A DNA stretch of 64,000 bases from the NCBI RefSeq assembly GCF_006716425.1, contig NZ_VFOZ01000001.1, positions 1,612,001 through 1,676,000 of the forward strand, in the 5' to 3' direction. The stretch's first letter is position 1, and each line of letters starts with the position of its first letter. Made by a program: the position numbers and the translations under genes. Source of the DNA: Actinoallomurus bryophytorum (GTDB taxonomy: Bacteria; Actinomycetota; Actinomycetes; Streptosporangiales; Streptosporangiaceae). Shown here one piece after another: positions 32,880 through 41,416 of this stretch. Under the pieces are notes generated by a model, which ran no database searches, had not been told where the DNA came from, and worked only from the letters and a program-made list of their open reading frames with translations.

Positions 32880-33985
32880 GCCGGCCCACCGTACGAGCGG
32901 CCGTCCTGTACCCGGACCAGGCCGTCACCGTGACCGAGGTCGTGCTCGATCCGCCCGGCCCGGGAGAGGTCGAAGTCGAGATCGTCGCGGCCGGGGTGTG
33001 CCGCAGCGACCTTCACGCGATCGAGGGTCACTGGCCGGTCCCGCTGCCGGCGGTGCTCGGCCACGAGGGCGCGGGCATCGTCACCTCTCTCGGCGCGGGC
33101 GTCGCCGGGCTGGAGGTCGGTGATCACGTCGTCCTGTCCTGGGTCCCCGTATGCGGGAGCTGCCGGCACTGCGCCGCCCAGCGGCCGTGGTTGTGCGAGC
33201 CCGCCGACGAGCTGATCTTCGCCCAGGGCGTCCTGTACGACGGCACCAGCCGATGGCACAAGGGCGACGATCGGCTCCATCACTTCTTCGGCGTCTCAGC
33301 CTTCGCCGAACGGGTCGTGGTGCCCGCCTCCGGGGCGATCCCGATCCGCCGGGACGCGCCGCTCGACGTCGTCGCGATCGTCGGATGCGCGGTCGCCACC
33401 GGCGTCGGCGCCGTCCTGAACACCGCTCAGGTGCCGGCCGGAGCCGAGCTCGCGGTCATCGGCTGTGGCGGAGTGGGCCTGTCGTGCATCCAAGGCGCCC
33501 GCATCGCGGGGGCGGCCCGCATCGTCGCCGTCGACGTCAACCCGGCCAAGCTGGCCATCGCGAAGGCACTGGGCGCGCACGACACCGTGGACGTGTCCCA
33601 GACCGACACGGCGACCGCGCTACGCGATCTGCAGCCGGCCGGGTTCGACTACGTCATCGACGCGATCGGACACGTGGAGACCACCGAGCAGGCGATCGCC
33701 GCGATCGGCATGGGCGGCGCCGCAGTGATCGTCGGAGCGCCACGGGCGGGAGAGACGGCTCGCTTCGATCCGCTCGCCCTCGTCGACGCGGGCCAGCGGA
33801 TCCTGGGTTCGAACTACGGGTCGACCGATCCGCGGCGCGACTTCCCCCGGCTCGTCGACCGCTACATGGCCGGCGAGCTCGACCTCGACACGCTGATCTC
33901 CGGCAGCCGGCCGCTCACCGAGATCAACGAAGCCCTGAAAGAGCTGGCCGACGGTCACGCCCTTCGAACGCTGCTCATCCCTTGA
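32876..33985 (+). CDS. zinc-dependent alcohol dehydrogenase
   Basis: From the ATG at 32876 the protein has 369 residues of the medium-chain dehydrogenase family, class-III-like. Catalytic zinc ligands are the Cys of GVCRSDLHAIEGH and the His-Glu of LGHEGAGIV; structural zinc is held by the four Cys of CGSCRHCAAQRPWLC. NAD(P) binds at IGCGGVGLSCIQGA. The likely reaction is alcohol-aldehyde interconversion on a pathway intermediate. It overlaps the exporter gene by four bases. Confidence 0.9.
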   Translation: MSRPTVRAAVLYPDQAVTVTEVVLDPPGPGEVEVEIVAAGVCRSDLHAIEGHWPVPLPAVLGHEGAGIVTSLGAGVAGLEVGDHVVLSWVPVCGSCRHCAAQRPWLCEPADELIFAQGVLYDGTSRWHKGDDRLHHFFGVSAFAERVVVPASGAIPIRRDAPLDVVAIVGCAVATGVGAVLNTAQVPAGAELAVIGCGGVGLSCIQGARIAGAARIVAVDVNPAKLAIAKALGAHDTVDVSQTDTATALRDLQPAGFDYVIDAIGHVETTEQAIAAIGMGGAAVIVGAPRAGETARFDPLALVDAGQRILGSNYGSTDPRRDFPRLVDRYMAGELDLDTLISGSRPLTEINEALKELADGHALRTLLIP

Positions 33986-34001
33986 GGAGCTCGAGAATCC
34001 A

Positions 34002-35051
34002 ATGAAGAACGCGCTCGTCGTCGGTGCGGGAGTCTTCGGGCTGTCCGTCGCCCGCGAACTCGCCGGCCGCGGCTGGTCCGTCCAGGTCGTCGACCAGGAC
34101 TGGCCCCGGCCCGCCGGGCCGTCCTCGGCGGCCAGCCGCATCCTGCGCCTGGCCCATGGTGGCGACCCCTTCTACACGGCTCTGGCCTGGCGCGCCCGTA
34201 CGCTGTGGACGGAACTCGAGCAGGAGTCGGGAAGCTCGTTCTTGCTGCCCACCGGGGTGCTGCATCTGGCGTCCAGTGGCGACGACCACAGTCATCTGCA
34301 CGCGAGCCTGCGCTGTCTGACCGAGCTGGACCTACCGGTTGAGCGGATCGACACCGCCGAGGCCGCCCGGAGGTTCTCGGTCGGTGCCGTCGATCTCGAC
34401 TTCGCCGTTCTGGAGCCTGCCGGCGGGGTCCTGCTGGCGGCCCGTGCGCTGCGTGCGCTGGCCGACAGTGCGTCTCGGCGAGGGGTGCGTCTCACCCGCG
34501 GCGTGGCGGAGCCGGACGAGAGCGGCCGCGTCAGGCTGGACCGCCGGTCGCTCCGGCCCGATCTCACTATCTGGGCGCCCGGTCCCTCGCTGCCGGCCGT
34601 GTTTCCCGATCTGACATCCGCGACGGCGGTGAGGCAGGATGCCTACTACATTCGAGCGGCTCGGACCGGCCCGGCGCCGGCATGGATCGATCATGGGCGC
34701 GGTGCTTATGGGATTCCCGCCGTCGATGCCCAGGACGTCAAAGTAGTCCCCGATGTCACGGTCGACCCGGCCGAGGAACCGGATCTCGCGCTGCCTGAGG
34801 ACCTGCGGGCGTACCTGGGCCGCCGGTTTCCCGACCTGGCGAAAGCCCCCGTCGCGCGCCGGGAGCCGTGCGCGTACGCGGCAATGCCGGACGACGACTT
34901 TCTCCTGGCCCCGCACCCGGCCGACGAGCGCATCTGGATCGTCGGCGGCGACTCGGGCCACGGCTTCAAGCACGGCCCGGCCCTGGGGGCCCTGGTCTGC
35001 GACGCGATCGACGACCCCACGACCATTCCAGCACGCTTCAAACTCCGCTGA
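34002..35051 (+). CDS. FAD-dependent amine oxidase (sarcosine-oxidase/DAO family)
   Basis: 349 residues. The N-terminus has the dinucleotide motif VVGAGVFGLSVARELAGRG, followed by SSAASRILRLAHGGDPFYT typical of monomeric sarcosine and N-methyltryptophan oxidases. Near the C-terminus GGDSGHGFKHGPALG closes the FAD site, and the Cys in REPCAYAAMPDDDF lies where monomeric sarcosine oxidase binds FAD covalently. It would oxidise a C-N bond of an amino acid or amine to an imine. DAO-type oxidases also accompany hydrazine synthetases, where they release the hydrazino acid; this is as I recall and supports the cluster reading. Confidence 0.88.
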   Translation: MKNALVVGAGVFGLSVARELAGRGWSVQVVDQDWPRPAGPSSAASRILRLAHGGDPFYTALAWRARTLWTELEQESGSSFLLPTGVLHLASSGDDHSHLHASLRCLTELDLPVERIDTAEAARRFSVGAVDLDFAVLEPAGGVLLAARALRALADSASRRGVRLTRGVAEPDESGRVRLDRRSLRPDLTIWAPGPSLPAVFPDLTSATAVRQDAYYIRAARTGPAPAWIDHGRGAYGIPAVDAQDVKVVPDVTVDPAEEPDLALPEDLRAYLGRRFPDLAKAPVARREPCAYAAMPDDDFLLAPHPADERIWIVGGDSGHGFKHGPALGALVCDAIDDPTTIPARFKLR

Positions 35052-35060
35052 AGGGACCTC

Positions 35061-35537
35061 ATGCACGAACCGATGTCATCGGCCAGTCACCAGATCCTCG
35101 CCAAGGGGCTGCCGCCGGGCACGACGGTGCGTATTCGGAACGAACCAAAGGTCATCCGCGGTGCCGTACACGCCGACGACGGCCAGTACCTCTGGTGCGA
35201 GTACTTCCTGGGCGACGGCTGGCTGACGACCGAGATCGAAGGCGACGATGTGCTGCTGTCGACCTGGACCCGAAGGCCGGCCGGTTCCGCGGACTTCTCG
35301 TTCGACGACCCGCGCGCGAAGGGCGTACGGCTTGTCGAGATCGCGCGAGGGCAGGCCGACTTCCGTGCGTTCGGAGAGTTCGGTGAGGGCGTCGCCCCGG
35401 GCGACCTCGGCCGGCTCGAGTACGTGGAGTACGGCGCCCCAGGACCCCGCGCCGCAGTCGAACGCTTCGCGCCGGATGCGCCGTGGCTGCTCGGCACCGG
35501 AACCGACCTGGCCCCGCGTGACTTCGCCCTGGCCTGA
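35061..35537 (+). CDS. DUF4178-like small protein
   Basis: 158 residues, soluble, acidic. A central segment, GAVHADDGQYLWCEYFLGDG and then WLTTEIEGDDVLLSTWTR, resembles the repeat core of DUF4178, a family I recall next to polyamine genes. No catalytic motif is seen. It lies between the oxidase and homospermidine synthase, with 9- and 28-base gaps, so it should be part of the same operon. Confidence 0.6.
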   Translation: MHEPMSSASHQILAKGLPPGTTVRIRNEPKVIRGAVHADDGQYLWCEYFLGDGWLTTEIEGDDVLLSTWTRRPAGSADFSFDDPRAKGVRLVEIARGQADFRAFGEFGEGVAPGDLGRLEYVEYGAPGPRAAVERFAPDAPWLLGTGTDLAPRDFALA

Positions 35538-35565
35538 ACCACTTCTTCGAAGGAGACCTTGACCG

Positions 35566-36993
35566 ATGACACATGCGCACTACGGGCACTTGGACGGGCC
35601 GGTCGTCATGATCGGCTTCGGCTCGATCGGACGCGGGACACTGCCGCTGATCCTGCGGCACTTCGATGTCGATCCCGCGCAGATCACCGTCATAGCCCCG
35701 AACGGTGACGGCGATCACCTGCTCAAGGAGTACGGCGTCAAGCGGGTCAACTGCGTACTCACCGAGCAGAACCACCGTGAGGTGCTGGGCCCGCTGCTCA
35801 CCACGGAGAACGGTACGGCCTTCTGCGTCAACCTTTCCGTCGACACGTCCTCGGTCGCGATCATGCGCCTGGCGCGGGAGGTGGGCGCGCTCTACGTGGA
35901 CACCGTCATCGAACCGTGGGCCGGTCTCTACGACAATCCCGACCTGCCGATGGCACAGCGGACCAACTACGCGTTGCGTGAGACCCTGCTCGCCGAACGA
36001 CGGGCCCGCCCCGGCGGAAGGACCGCTGTATCCGCGTGCGGAGCGAATCCAGGAATGGTCTCGTGGTTCGTCAAGCAGGCGTTGGTCGACGTCGCGGACG
36101 CGGTCGGACTGGAGTACACGACACCGGTCGACCGATCGGACTGGGCCCGGCTGATGCGGGACGCCGGGGTACGAGGCATCCACATTGCCGAGCGCGACAC
36201 CCAGCGCTCACAGCATCCCCGTCAGATCGGCACTTTCGTGAACACCTGGTCGGTCGAGGGATTCATCGCCGAGGGGCTGCAACCGGCGGAGCTGGGCTGG
36301 GGAACGCATGAGCGGTGGGTGCCGCCGACCGCGCGACGGCAGGAGGACCCGCTCGCTCCCGCGCTGTTCCTGGAACAGCCCGGAGCGGACACGCGCGTCC
36401 GCACGTGGTGCCCGAGCTTCGGCCCGCAGTACGGACTGTGCGTGACGCACAATGAATCGATCTCGATCACCGACTACTTCACCGTGCGCGACGGAGAGAC
36501 GGTGCAATACCGCCCGACCTGCCACTACGCGTACCACCCGTGCGACGACGCCATGGCGTCGTGGCACGAACTGCTCGGCAGCGCCGGCACGCTGCCGACC
36601 GAGCACGCCATTCTTGACGTCGACGAGATCACCGGCGGCATCGACGAACTGGGCGTGCTGCTGTACGGCCATGACCGGAACGCGTACTGGTACGGGTCAC
36701 GGTTGTCGAACGACGAGACGCGTGAACTCGCGCCCCACCAGAACGCGACCGGCCTGCAGGTGACCTCCGCAGTACTCGCCGCGATGGTCTGGGCACGGGA
36801 GAACCCCGACGCCGGGATCGTCGAGGCCGACGAGATCGACTACCGCCGCTGCCTCGACGTGCAGACTCCTTACCTCGGTCCCGTCGAGGGTCACTTCACG
36901 GACTGGACACCGCTGATGGGACGCTCGCGTCTTTTCACCGAGGACATCGACGCGTCCGACCCGTGGCAGTTCCGCAACGTGCTCGTACACTGA
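35566..36993 (+). CDS. hss: homospermidine synthase
   Basis: The 475 residues follow the bacterial homospermidine synthase family along their whole length: Rossmann start PVVMIGFGSIGRGTLPLILR, then FCVNLSVDTSSVAIM, SACGANPGMVSWFVKQAL, GIHIAERDTQRSQHP, FVNTWSVEGF, and the late ATGLQVTSAVLAAMVWA and SDPWQFRNVLVH end. The enzyme uses NAD to transfer an aminobutyl group from putrescine or spermidine to putrescine, making homospermidine. It has a good GGAG site. With the PLP decarboxylase two genes on, it suggests that a diamine is made and extended here. Confidence 0.93.
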   Translation: MTHAHYGHLDGPVVMIGFGSIGRGTLPLILRHFDVDPAQITVIAPNGDGDHLLKEYGVKRVNCVLTEQNHREVLGPLLTTENGTAFCVNLSVDTSSVAIMRLAREVGALYVDTVIEPWAGLYDNPDLPMAQRTNYALRETLLAERRARPGGRTAVSACGANPGMVSWFVKQALVDVADAVGLEYTTPVDRSDWARLMRDAGVRGIHIAERDTQRSQHPRQIGTFVNTWSVEGFIAEGLQPAELGWGTHERWVPPTARRQEDPLAPALFLEQPGADTRVRTWCPSFGPQYGLCVTHNESISITDYFTVRDGETVQYRPTCHYAYHPCDDAMASWHELLGSAGTLPTEHAILDVDEITGGIDELGVLLYGHDRNAYWYGSRLSNDETRELAPHQNATGLQVTSAVLAAMVWARENPDAGIVEADEIDYRRCLDVQTPYLGPVEGHFTDWTPLMGRSRLFTEDIDASDPWQFRNVLVH

Positions 36994-37006
36994 CTCAGTA
37001 ATCGCT

Positions 37007-37444
37007 ATGCACCTGGATGAGACATCGCGTCGGATAATAGCTTTACTCTCGCGAGATGGCCGCATGTCGTATGCCCTTCTGGGCCGATCTGTCAATATGT
37101 CCGAGGCGGCGGTCCGTCAACGAGTGCAACGGCTGATAGAGGCCGGGGTGTTGCGGATCGCCTGCCTCGTGGATCCCGAGCAACTGGGCTTCCCACGGGC
37201 GGCGACCGTCGGAATCAAATGCCGGGGCTCCTTCGAGACGGTGGCCAAAGCCATCGAAACAGTCGACGGTGTTCAGCGGTTAGCCGTGACCAGCGGATCA
37301 ATCAACGTCATGGCCTTGCTCCTCGCCACAGACGACGAGGATCTCCTGCAAAAGGTCAACGAGATCCGATGCCTTGAGGGCGTACGAGACGTGGAGATCT
37401 TCATGCACCTCAATCGACATCACAAACCTGAGTTGACATTATGA
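37007..37444 (+). CDS. Lrp/AsnC-family regulator
   Basis: 145 residues: an N-terminal HTH (LDETSRRIIALLSRDGRMSY, then GRSVNMSEAAVRQRVQRLIE) and a C-terminal RAM effector domain ending VEIFMHLNRHHK. Lrp-type proteins sense amino acids. It starts 13 bases after hss and probably controls the cluster in response to an amino acid such as the decarboxylase substrate. Repeated operator-like sites lie directly downstream, in front of the decarboxylase. Confidence 0.9.
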   Translation: MHLDETSRRIIALLSRDGRMSYALLGRSVNMSEAAVRQRVQRLIEAGVLRIACLVDPEQLGFPRAATVGIKCRGSFETVAKAIETVDGVQRLAVTSGSINVMALLLATDDEDLLQKVNEIRCLEGVRDVEIFMHLNRHHKPELTL

Positions 37445-37470
37445 TGAGGCATTCTTAGCCTCGCTTCCGT

Positions 37471-37560
37471 CCATCACCCACAGGTGATGGGATCAACGTT
37501 AGTTCACCGACAGGTAATGCCTGCGAGAGTGTGGTATGCCGACCGGCGTACCACACTCTC
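37471..37560 (+). promoter_or_regulatory. paired operator-like palindromes and hairpin before the decarboxylase
   Basis: CCATCACCCACAGGTGATGG (37471-37490) is a perfect 8-base palindrome. A weaker copy, GTTCACCGACAGGTAAT, starts exactly 30 bases later at 37502. Then GAGAGTGTGGTA (37525-37536) pairs with TACCACACTCTC (37549-37560) as a 12-base hairpin. The first two are candidate Lrp sites on one face of the helix; the hairpin may be an attenuator. Confidence 0.55.
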
Positions 37561-37606
37561 GGGCCCTCGAAGTGAGCGATATATCCATTTCAGAACCAAG
37601 GGATCG

Positions 37607-38815
37607 ATGAGAAAACCACTCGCGGCCAGGACGCCAGACGGCCCTGAGCCTGCTCCCTGCAGTTCCCTCGCAGACCATTTCGGGTCGAAGGTCTTCGGCC
37701 TTTCCTATGAGACCCCTTTTCTCGGACTCGACTTGCACACAGTCAGCGAGGCGTACGAGCGCCTTCGGCTCGCGCTCCCCAGCGGGACAGAAATCAAATT
37801 CGCCATGAAGTGCAACGCGGATGACAGGCTTCTGCGTACGGTCAGGGATCTCGGCGGTGGCTTCGTCGTCGCCTCCTACGGGGAGCTGGCCGTGCTCCGC
37901 GACCTGGGGATCGCCGCGAGCGCCGCCGACGCCGGCGAGGTGCTGTTCTCCAACCCGGTGAAGCGGCCAGGCGACGTCGCCCGCGCCTTCGCCGCCGGTG
38001 TGGACCGGTTCGCCTTCGACTCCGAACGCGAAGCGGAGAAGCTGGCCGAGCTGGCACCGGGCAGTCGCGTCTACGTGCGGCTGAAGACCCGGGCGGCGCA
38101 GTCCGCCGTCCCGAGCGAGGGCAAGTTCGGCGTCCCCGCCGGCCACGCCACGCGGCTGATGCTCTACGCGGTCTCCTTGGGGCTCGTTCCCTACGGGATC
38201 ACCTTCCACGTCGGCTCCCAGATGACGGACACGACGGCCTGGGAGATGGCCATCGCCGAGGCCGCGGCCGTCATGCGGGCTCTGGCCGACGACGGGGTCC
38301 GGATCCAGATGCTGGACATGGGCGGGGGGTTCCCCGTCCAGTACGAAGGCGCCGCGGTGCCCTCGATCTCGGCGATCGGCAAGAGCATCGGCCACGCGCT
38401 CGACCAGCTCCCCTATCCGGTGCGGACCGTAGTCGAGCCGGGCCGGTTCCTGGCCGCCCCCGCCGGCGTCATGGTCGCCTCCGTCATCGGCGTCGCCGAG
38501 CGCGACGGAGCACGCTGGGTTCATCTGGACGCCGGTGCCTTCAACGGCTTCATGGAGTCGCTCGAGACATCGAACGCGCTCCGATACCCGGTAACCGATT
38601 CGCGTGGCCAGGCAAGCACCCGGACCACACACCTCACGGGCCCCAGCTGCGACAGCCAGGACACCATCATGTTCGGGGTCGAGCTCTCGCGCGATCTGGA
38701 CGTCGGGGACGCGGTGGCCATCTGGCAGACGGGTGCGTACACGCTCGTTTACGCGACCGAGGCGTTCAACGGGATCGGCGCACCGTCGGCGTACCTGATC
38801 GACCGTGCCATGTGA
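37607..38815 (+). CDS. fold-type-III PLP decarboxylase (ornithine/lysine type)
   Basis: The ATG at 37607 after AAGGGAT is preferred over the upstream start and gives 402 residues. PLP binds K68 in KFAMKCNAD. Further family marks are HVGSQMTDT, MLDMGGGFPV, EPGRFL, the active-site Cys in GPSCDSQD (about 348) and GAYTLVYATEAFNG. This is the ODC/LDC/diaminopimelate decarboxylase family; CDSxD fits ornithine or lysine decarboxylases. It would supply putrescine or cadaverine for homospermidine synthase. Lrp and two palindromes lie directly upstream. Confidence 0.88.
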   Translation: MRKPLAARTPDGPEPAPCSSLADHFGSKVFGLSYETPFLGLDLHTVSEAYERLRLALPSGTEIKFAMKCNADDRLLRTVRDLGGGFVVASYGELAVLRDLGIAASAADAGEVLFSNPVKRPGDVARAFAAGVDRFAFDSEREAEKLAELAPGSRVYVRLKTRAAQSAVPSEGKFGVPAGHATRLMLYAVSLGLVPYGITFHVGSQMTDTTAWEMAIAEAAAVMRALADDGVRIQMLDMGGGFPVQYEGAAVPSISAIGKSIGHALDQLPYPVRTVVEPGRFLAAPAGVMVASVIGVAERDGARWVHLDAGAFNGFMESLETSNALRYPVTDSRGQASTRTTHLTGPSCDSQDTIMFGVELSRDLDVGDAVAIWQTGAYTLVYATEAFNGIGAPSAYLIDRAM

Positions 38816-38831
38816 GGAGTGCCTGTCGGGT

Positions 38832-38858
38832 GGCCGGGAGGGATCTCACCTCCCGGCC
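38832..38858 (+). terminator. terminator-like hairpin after the cluster
   Basis: GGCCGGGAGG and CCTCCCGGCC pair perfectly over 10 bases with a seven-base loop, 16 bases past the decarboxylase stop. No T run follows, as is common in actinomycetes. Confidence 0.65.
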
Positions 38859-38933
38859 CCCACAGATCCGTACGTGCTCCGTCGACGGTGATGTCGGCAG
38901 TCGCGGTGAAGCAGGACCGGTGACCTGGTGGCT

Positions 38934-39434
38934 TCAGAACAGCGTCGCCGTGCTGCTCACCGCAGGCCGCTCCAGGTCGAGCAGGAACCGCTTGCGTTCC
39001 ACGCCTCCGCCGAAGCCCGTCAGGTCGTTGTTCGAGCCCACCACCCGGTGGCACGGGACGATGATCGAAAGAGGGTTGCGGCCGTTCGCGGCGCCGACCG
39101 CTCTCGCCAGGGGCATGCCTCCCAGTTCCATCGCCAGCTCGCCGTACGAGCGCGTCTCCCCGAAAGGGATCTCCCGCAGCAGCATCCACACCTTCTGCTG
39201 GAACTCGCTCCCCCGTGGCGCGAGAGGGAGGGAGAACTCCGTACGCTCGCCCGCGAAGTACTCATCCAGCTGGCGTCGCGTCTTCTCGAAGGACTCCTCG
39301 CTTCGCGTCCCGAGCGCCTCCGGGCCGGGGCCGCGTTTGTGGCCCTCGAAGTAGAGCCCGGTCAGCGAGCCGTCCTCGGCGACAACGGTCAAGCCGCCCA
39401 CGGGTGAATCGATCACGGTGTGGGTCCTGGCCAT
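38934..39434 (-). CDS. ogt: methylated-DNA-protein-cysteine methyltransferase
   Basis: 166 residues of the Ogt/MGMT family, which removes alkyl groups from O6-alkylguanine in a suicide reaction. The acceptor Cys is in IIVPCHRVVG; the helix-turn-helix and arginine finger are in YGELAMELGGMPLARAVGAA. It converges on the biosynthetic cluster but has no obvious link to it, unless the product alkylates DNA as some hydrazines do, which is only a thought. Confidence 0.93.
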   Translation of the reverse strand: MARTHTVIDSPVGGLTVVAEDGSLTGLYFEGHKRGPGPEALGTRSEESFEKTRRQLDEYFAGERTEFSLPLAPRGSEFQQKVWMLLREIPFGETRSYGELAMELGGMPLARAVGAANGRNPLSIIVPCHRVVGSNNDLTGFGGGVERKRFLLDLERPAVSSTATLF

Positions 39435-39530
39435 GTCCGTCTCCTTCGATCAAATACCGGCGGGCCTGCGGGCCCCTCGGTGAGTAGACGTCGGAACAGC
39501 GGAGAACGTGAGGGTGTTCCGGCGTACTTC

Positions 39531-39977
39531 TCACCACGGCCCGGCCAGGCCCACGGCGGTCTGGACGACGGTGACGGCGAGGCCGATCACGGCGGCGTAG
39601 GCCATGAGGCGCTGACGCGGTGCGATGGACGCGCGGGACGGCGTCAGCCGCGCCCGGCGATGCGCCGCCGGGGCGCCGTCGCTCTGGGGGAGCCGGGGCC
39701 GGGAGCCGGGCTCGTGACGTACGGTCGGCCGCCACAGCGCGTCCGTCTTCGACCGCTGGTGGCCCGGGACGTGGGTACAGGCGAACAGGCGCCCGTGCGT
39801 GGCGTTGCGGCACACCGCTCCCCCACCTGTCGCGATGCCGCAGGTGGTCGGGCAGAAGCACAGCTCGTACAGGGACCAGAGGAGCACGGTCAGGGCCCAC
39901 AGTCTCCACGTGCCGACGTAGAGGGCGGCCACGCCGAGTAAGACCACGCCTGTCCACCACGCTAATCGTCTCGCCAC
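39531..39977 (-). CDS. Cys-rich membrane protein of unknown function
   Basis: 148 residues from a GTG at 39977. Two N-terminal hydrophobic segments (about 5-25 and 28-43) and one at the C-terminus (YAAVIGLAVTVVQTAVGLAG) enclose a basic loop. A group of Cys (YELCFCPTTCG, VCRN, FACTH) sits at the end of the second helix. Unknown family. It shares strand and spacing with ogt and could be cotranscribed with it. Confidence 0.6.
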   Translation of the reverse strand: MARRLAWWTGVVLLGVAALYVGTWRLWALTVLLWSLYELCFCPTTCGIATGGGAVCRNATHGRLFACTHVPGHQRSKTDALWRPTVRHEPGSRPRLPQSDGAPAAHRRARLTPSRASIAPRQRLMAYAAVIGLAVTVVQTAVGLAGPW

Positions 39978-40183
39978 AACGACTCCAGAGGGTTACGTAC
40001 GAGGGACTCCAGGTAAGGAAACCCCCCGACGCTTCGGGCGGCAGAGATTTGCGGCCTCTTGGCCGGATGAGGCTGAAAGCGCGCCTCATGCGGCCAAGGA
40101 GATATGTCGAGGGTCTTGGTCGTGTATGTGCAGGCGCGAAGGACGCCGTACGGTCGAGGCACCCCAACGCGAGGAGTCGCCGC

Positions 40184-40774
40184 ATGAAATGGACGGTCCA
40201 CGGACGACGGGCCATCTACGAGAGCTCGTGGCTCAGCCTCGACCTGGTCGACATCGAGTTGCCCGACGGCAGGCGGTTCGAGCAGCACGTCGTACGGATG
40301 GCACGGCCCGTGGCGGTCGTCGTGGTGCTGGACGACCACGACCGCGTCCTGTTGATGTGGCGGCACCGGCACGTGACCGACACGTGGGGCTGGGAGATCC
40401 CGGGCGGCCGCATCGAGGAGGGCGAGTCGCCCGAGGAGGCGGCCGTACGTGAGACGGAGGAGGAGACCGGCTGGCGGCCGGGACGGCTACGGCCGATCGT
40501 CACCTCGCAGCCCTCCAGCGGCTCGGTCGACTCGCGCCACCACCTCTACCGCGCCGACACGGCCGAGCACATCGGGCCACCGACCGACATCACCGAGGCG
40601 GAGCGGATCGCGTGGGTGCCGCTGACCGGCATCCGCGACATGATCGACGCCGGAGAGATCGTCAACGGCCCGACGCTGATCGGCCTGCTCCACGTGCTCT
40701 CGGACCCGGCCCGGCAGGGCGCGCGGCTCAACGGCGACGGCGGCGGGAGCGGCGCCCCAGCTGACGGCCCATGA
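40184..40774 (+). CDS. NUDIX hydrolase
   Basis: From the ATG at 40184, behind GAGGAG, the protein has 196 residues. The NUDIX box is complete: GGRIEEGESPEEAAVRETEE followed by ETGW (about residues 66-89). The family hydrolyses nucleoside diphosphates linked to other groups; ADP-ribose type is likely from the N-terminal layout, but specificity is unproven. Its end overlaps a convergent membrane-protein gene by 47 bases. Confidence 0.88.
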   Translation: MKWTVHGRRAIYESSWLSLDLVDIELPDGRRFEQHVVRMARPVAVVVVLDDHDRVLLMWRHRHVTDTWGWEIPGGRIEEGESPEEAAVRETEEETGWRPGRLRPIVTSQPSSGSVDSRHHLYRADTAEHIGPPTDITEAERIAWVPLTGIRDMIDAGEIVNGPTLIGLLHVLSDPARQGARLNGDGGGSGAPADGP

Positions 40775-40985
40775 GCGAGGCGTAGTCCGTACCCTCACGG
40801 TCTCCCGAGCCGTACAGGTCGCGTGCCCAGCTCCGCGCCGTGTCGCCGGCCACCCCTGCCCGCCAGGCGAACAGCACCGCCACCAGGCCGAAGACACCGG
40901 CGAACCAGCCCGCCGCCGGATTCGCCAGCCAGCCGATGACGATGGCGGCGATCAGGACCCCGCCCAGACTCCATAACCAGCGCAT
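40728..40985 (-). CDS. small two-helix membrane protein
   Basis: The ATG at 40985 gives 85 residues. Two hydrophobic helices (WSLGGVLIAAIVIGWLA and WFAGVFGLVAVLFAWRAG) are followed by a basic end with five Arg in a row. The tail DLYGSGDREGTDYASLMG is hydrophilic. Unknown function. It converges with and overlaps the NUDIX gene. Confidence 0.6.
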   Translation of the reverse strand: MRWLWSLGGVLIAAIVIGWLANPAAGWFAGVFGLVAVLFAWRAGVAGDTARSWARDLYGSGDREGTDYASLMGRQLGRRSRRRRR

Positions 40986-41049
40986 GACGTCAACTGTCCT
41001 ACGGAACGAGGCGATCGCAAGACGGAACTCGTGGCCGGCGACGCCGTCA

Positions 41050-41187
41050 AGGGTGACGGCCGCGTGGAACCTTGCCAGGGTGAACCTCCTCGCGGTCACG
41101 GAGGGTTATCGGCGGCGCCGTGCGGGCACAGCCCTCATGGAGGCAGCCGAGGAGTGGGGCCGCACCGGGGAGTGGTCGCAGCGATGA
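41050..41187 (+). pseudogene. GNAT acetyltransferase fragment
   Basis: The frame ends VNLLAVTEGYRRRRAGTALM followed by EAAEEWGRTGEWSQR and a stop. This is the GNAT motif A (LAVxxxxRRxGxGxxL) with no N-terminal or C-terminal domain. Frames upstream are disrupted. A remnant of a decayed acetyltransferase gene is the simplest reading. Confidence 0.5.
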
Positions 41188-41416
41188 CGCTCCCTGCCGG
41201 TCCCCTGCGCGACGTAGGGGCCATCGGTGTCGGCCGCGGAAGGCTCGGGCCCGGGTGATCTGTTCGGGGTGAATCATGATCAATATGACGGAACTCTGGT
41301 GCATATCGGTCAAAACCATTCTTTCGCACCCAGGCGGCTACCTCGAATGACAGACGCGTCACCGCCGTGGCGCGTACGGTCCATGGGAAGGCGAGCCAAC
41401 CATTCGAGGAGCCTCC

